Positions 61,801-64,000 of a DNA stretch of 64,000 nt are shown in pieces. Where the stretch lies: positions 1 to 64,000 of the forward strand of contig CAZWXD010000010.1 in NCBI GenBank assembly GCA_964638035.1, read 5' to 3'. Positions within the stretch are counted from its first letter, which is position 1; the number at the start of each line of letters is the position of its first letter. The position numbers and the translations under genes are program-made. The notes under the pieces were generated by a model that saw only the letters and a program-made list of their open reading frames with translations, had not been told where the DNA came from and made no database searches. Source of the stretch: JAGGAG01 sp964638035 (GTDB taxonomy: Bacteria > Gemmatimonadota > Gemmatimonadetes > Gemmatimonadales > GWC2-71-9).

Positions 61801-62913
61801 GTGAGCCCCCGGGTGGCTGCGGCGGGAGGCCGCATCCTGATCGCCGGTGGGGGCACCGGTGGCCACCTGATGCCGGCGCTCTCGGTGGCCCAGACCCTCC
61901 GCGACATGCCCGATGGCTTCGAGCCGGTGCTGGTAGGTGCGCGGCGCGGGGTGGAGGCGACGATCCTCCCCACCCGGAACTTCCGTTACCACCTGCTTCC
62001 CGCCGAGCCGATCTACCGCCGTCAATGGTGGAAGAACATCCGCTGGCCCTTCGTGGGTGCCGGCCTGCTGCGCCGGCTGCACCAGCTCTTCCGGGAGGAG
62101 CATCCGGTCGCGGTGCTGGGCACCGGCGGCTATGCCAGCGCGCCGGTGGTGTGGTGGGCCACCCGGCTTGGCATCCCGGCGGCGATCCAGGAGCAGAACG
62201 CCTACCCCGGCCTCGCCAATCGATGGCTGGCGCGACGGGTGGACGAGATCTACCTCGGGCTCCCCGAGGCCAGGGCGCACCTGGAAGCTGGAGCGCGGAC
62301 CCGGATCATCGACACCGGCAACCCCATAGCCGCGCCGGCGCCGGAACGGCGGGCGGAGGCGCTCCGGCGGTTCGGGCTCGGGGGGCACCGTCCGGTGCTG
62401 CTCATCACGGGAGGGAGCCAGGGCGCGCTCGCCATCAATCGCGCCGTCGCCGACTGGCTGGGCGACTCGGCGCCTCCACCGTTCGACATCCTGTGGGTCA
62501 CGGGGCCGGGCACCTATGACAGCTTCAAGCACTTCGACGAGCCACCGCGGGTCCAGGTGATCCCGTTCCTGGATCCCATGGCGCACGGGTACGCCGTGGC
62601 GGACCTCGTCGTGTCCCGGGCCGGCATGATCACCGTGGCGGAGCTCTGTGCCTGGGGCCTGCCGAGCCTCCTCATCCCGCTCCCGACGGCGGCGGCCGAC
62701 CACCAGACCGGGAACGCCAAGGCGATGGAGCTGGCCGGCGCCGGCCAACTGCTGCTGCAGTCGGAGTTGACAGGTCACCGCCTCGCCGAGGAGGTGGGCC
62801 GGCTCTTCGAGTTTGCCGACGCGCGCCGGGAGATGGCCGCCCACGCCAAGGCGCGCGGCAGGCCCTACGCCGCCCGGGACATCGCCGCTCGCCTGGCTGC
62901 CCTCGCCGGCTGA
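61801..62913 (+). CDS. murG: UDP-GlcNAc:lipid I transferase MurG
   Basis: A 370-residue GT-B enzyme forming lipid II. The N-terminal glycine loop IAGGGTGGHLMPAL, GTGGYASAPVVWWA, QEQNAYPGLANRWLA, the C-terminal TGGSQGALAINRAV and RAGMITVAELCAWGLPSLLIPLPTAAADHQ are all present. The GTG start at 61801 is used; no strong ribosome site is seen. It is followed by a 111-base gap with a candidate promoter. Confidence 0.95.
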   Translation: MSPRVAAAGGRILIAGGGTGGHLMPALSVAQTLRDMPDGFEPVLVGARRGVEATILPTRNFRYHLLPAEPIYRRQWWKNIRWPFVGAGLLRRLHQLFREEHPVAVLGTGGYASAPVVWWATRLGIPAAIQEQNAYPGLANRWLARRVDEIYLGLPEARAHLEAGARTRIIDTGNPIAAPAPERRAEALRRFGLGGHRPVLLITGGSQGALAINRAVADWLGDSAPPPFDILWVTGPGTYDSFKHFDEPPRVQVIPFLDPMAHGYAVADLVVSRAGMITVAELCAWGLPSLLIPLPTAAADHQTGNAKAMELAGAGQLLLQSELTGHRLAEEVGRLFEFADARREMAAHAKARGRPYAARDIAARLAALAG

Positions 62914-62967
62914 CGGGCCGGGTTGCGATGCGACCGCATCACCCTCTGTCCAAGCCGCTCGCCCTGC

Positions 62968-62973
62968 TATACT
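62968..62973 (+). promoter_or_regulatory. Candidate -10 box before murC
   Basis: TATACT at 62968-62973 in the only gap of the wall cluster above 35 bases. The -35 region (near 62945) is poor. If active, it would give murC and the genes beyond the window edge their own promoter. Confidence 0.3.
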
Positions 62974-63024
62974 TCGGCCACTCCCAGTATCCCTGAACCA
63001 CCCAGGTCGCTTCGCGGAGTGCCG

Positions 63025-64000
63025 TTGGCCAATCCCGGGACATCGCCGGCGTTGTTCTCGCCCGCCGACCCCCGTCCGGTGCACTTCATGGGCATTGGGG
63101 GGGCTGGCATGAGCGCCCTTGCCCTCCTGGCCAGGCGTCGAGGCATCACCGTCAACGGATGCGACACCGATACGAGCGGCGCAGCCGACGTCATGGCGGC
63201 TGGAGTGCCGGTGCAGGATGGCCACGACGCGGCGCATGTTCGTGGGGCACGCGCCGTGGTCGTGACGGCGGCCGTTCCGCCCGATCACCCCGAACTGGTG
63301 GCCGCTCGCGCCCTCGACCTCCCCGTGATTCCACGCAAGGTGGCCCTGGCGGAACTCTGCCATGGGCGCGACACCGTGGCCGTGAGCGGCACCCATGGGA
63401 AAACCACCACAACGGTCATGGTCACCGAGGCACTGGCGCAGGCCGGGCTCGACCCCACCGGACTGGCCGGCGGCCGGGTGGAGCGGTGGGGAGGAAACGC
63501 CCGGGTGGGGAGTGATTCGCTCTTCGTGGTCGAGGCGGACGAGTACGACAAGGCCTTCCTGGAACTCACGCCCACCGTGGCCATCGTGAACAACGTGGAG
63601 GCCGACCACCTCGAGTGCTACGGGACGGTGGACGACCTGGAGCAGGGCTTCACCACGTTTGCCAGCCGGGCACGACTGGCCATCGTGGGTGCGGACGACC
63701 CCGGGGCACTGCGCGTGGCAGGCCGTCTCACGAACCCGGTCATCCGCTTCGGCATGGGCCCCGCCGCCGATGCCAGGTTGCACCACGTGGAGCAGCAGGC
63801 CAACCGCACCCACGCGCGCGTCCGGCTGCCCGGTGGTGGGGAGGTCGCGCTGACCCTTCATGTTCCGGGGCTGCACAACCTGCGGAACGCGCTGGCGGCG
63901 CTGCTCGCGGTCGACGCGCTGGGTGGCGACCTGGAGGAGGCGGTGGAGGCCCTGGCGGCCTTCCGCGGGGTGGGACGCCGGTTCGAGCACGTTGGCGAGG
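63025..64000 (+). CDS. murC: UDP-MurNAc:L-alanine ligase MurC (3' end outside window)
   Basis: The first ~325 residues of MurC. N-terminal VHFMGIGGAGMSALALL, ATP loop AVSGTHGKTTTTVMV, then VVEADEYDKAFLELTPTVAIVNNVEADHLECYG and VPGLHNLRNALAAL. It attaches the first L-Ala to UDP-MurNAc. TTG 63025 is preferred because GGAG (63016-63019) lies five bases upstream; GTG 63019 in the same frame is an alternative. The reading frame is open to the window edge. Confidence 0.92.
   Translation, partial: MANPGTSPALFSPADPRPVHFMGIGGAGMSALALLARRRGITVNGCDTDTSGAADVMAAGVPVQDGHDAAHVRGARAVVVTAAVPPDHPELVAARALDLPVIPRKVALAELCHGRDTVAVSGTHGKTTTTVMVTEALAQAGLDPTGLAGGRVERWGGNARVGSDSLFVVEADEYDKAFLELTPTVAIVNNVEADHLECYGTVDDLEQGFTTFASRARLAIVGADDPGALRVAGRLTNPVIRFGMGPAADARLHHVEQQANRTHARVRLPGGGEVALTLHVPGLHNLRNALAALLAVDALGGDLEEAVEALAAFRGVGRRFEHVGE

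Overview
The window is a dense, high-GC bacterial chromosome segment with short gaps and many 1-20 bp gene overlaps. It encodes an outer membrane apparatus (TolC-type channel, DcaP-like porin, lipoproteins), and the MurE substrate motif DNPR points to meso-diaminopimelate peptidoglycan. Gene order and protein style look most like Gemmatimonadota. That assignment is inference from gene content; no 16S rRNA gene is present.

Layout. 1-9753: the 3' part of a CAU-anticodon tRNA, a membrane protein, a DUF2780-like lipoprotein, then tilS-hpt-ftsH-folP, a small membrane protein and a DUF2723 (GT117-like) membrane protein. 9833-16919: yggS-divIVA-purine nucleoside phosphorylase-ileS-dksA-like-lspA-rluD, an order close to the Bacillus divIVA-ileS-ylyA-lspA-ylyB block. 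16912-34346: a long single-strand chemosensory operon, cheW-cheY-cheA-cheC-TPR-PATAN/TPR-three roadblock proteins-MglA GTPase-tandem DnaA-like AAA+ protein-PATAN/TPR-cheR-cheD-cheB-cheW-cheW-TPR. It has no methyl-accepting receptor. It appears to couple a CheA/CheY pathway, with complete adaptation enzymes, to an MglA/roadblock polarity switch and to an unusual double AAA+ ATPase. This is the most interesting system in the window.

34711-44454: a copper/silver island encoding a Met-rich lipoprotein, a P1B ATPase with a CPD membrane motif, CusA, CusB, CusC and a His-rich secreted protein. Decayed 3' ends of glmS (left) and maf (right) border it, facing each other. Outside these lie two diverged direct copies of a 2.4 kb chemosensory segment (cheB 3' end-cheW-cheW-TPR-peptidase 5' end). 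The left copy has lost the end of the peptidase gene and the right copy has lost the start of cheB. This is the pattern expected if a circular molecule carrying that segment integrated by a single crossover.

44739-51956: the second cheW-cheW-TPR set, an intact membrane gluzincin protease, a tiny membrane protein, tRNA-Val(TAC), a secreted TPR protein, tRNA-Asp(GTC), a DcaP-like porin and an alpha-carbonic anhydrase lipoprotein. 52051-64000: the division and cell wall (dcw) cluster rsmH-ftsL-ftsI-murE-murF-mraY-murD-ftsW-murG-murC, without mraZ and running off the right edge.

Several promoters share a TTGnCn-17 bp-TAnnnT pattern. At rsmH, a small membrane protein and the porin gene, the -10 box sits 7-9 bp before the start codon, suggesting leaderless transcripts. 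Positions and motifs are read directly from the sequence; functions rest on family knowledge. No database search was run.
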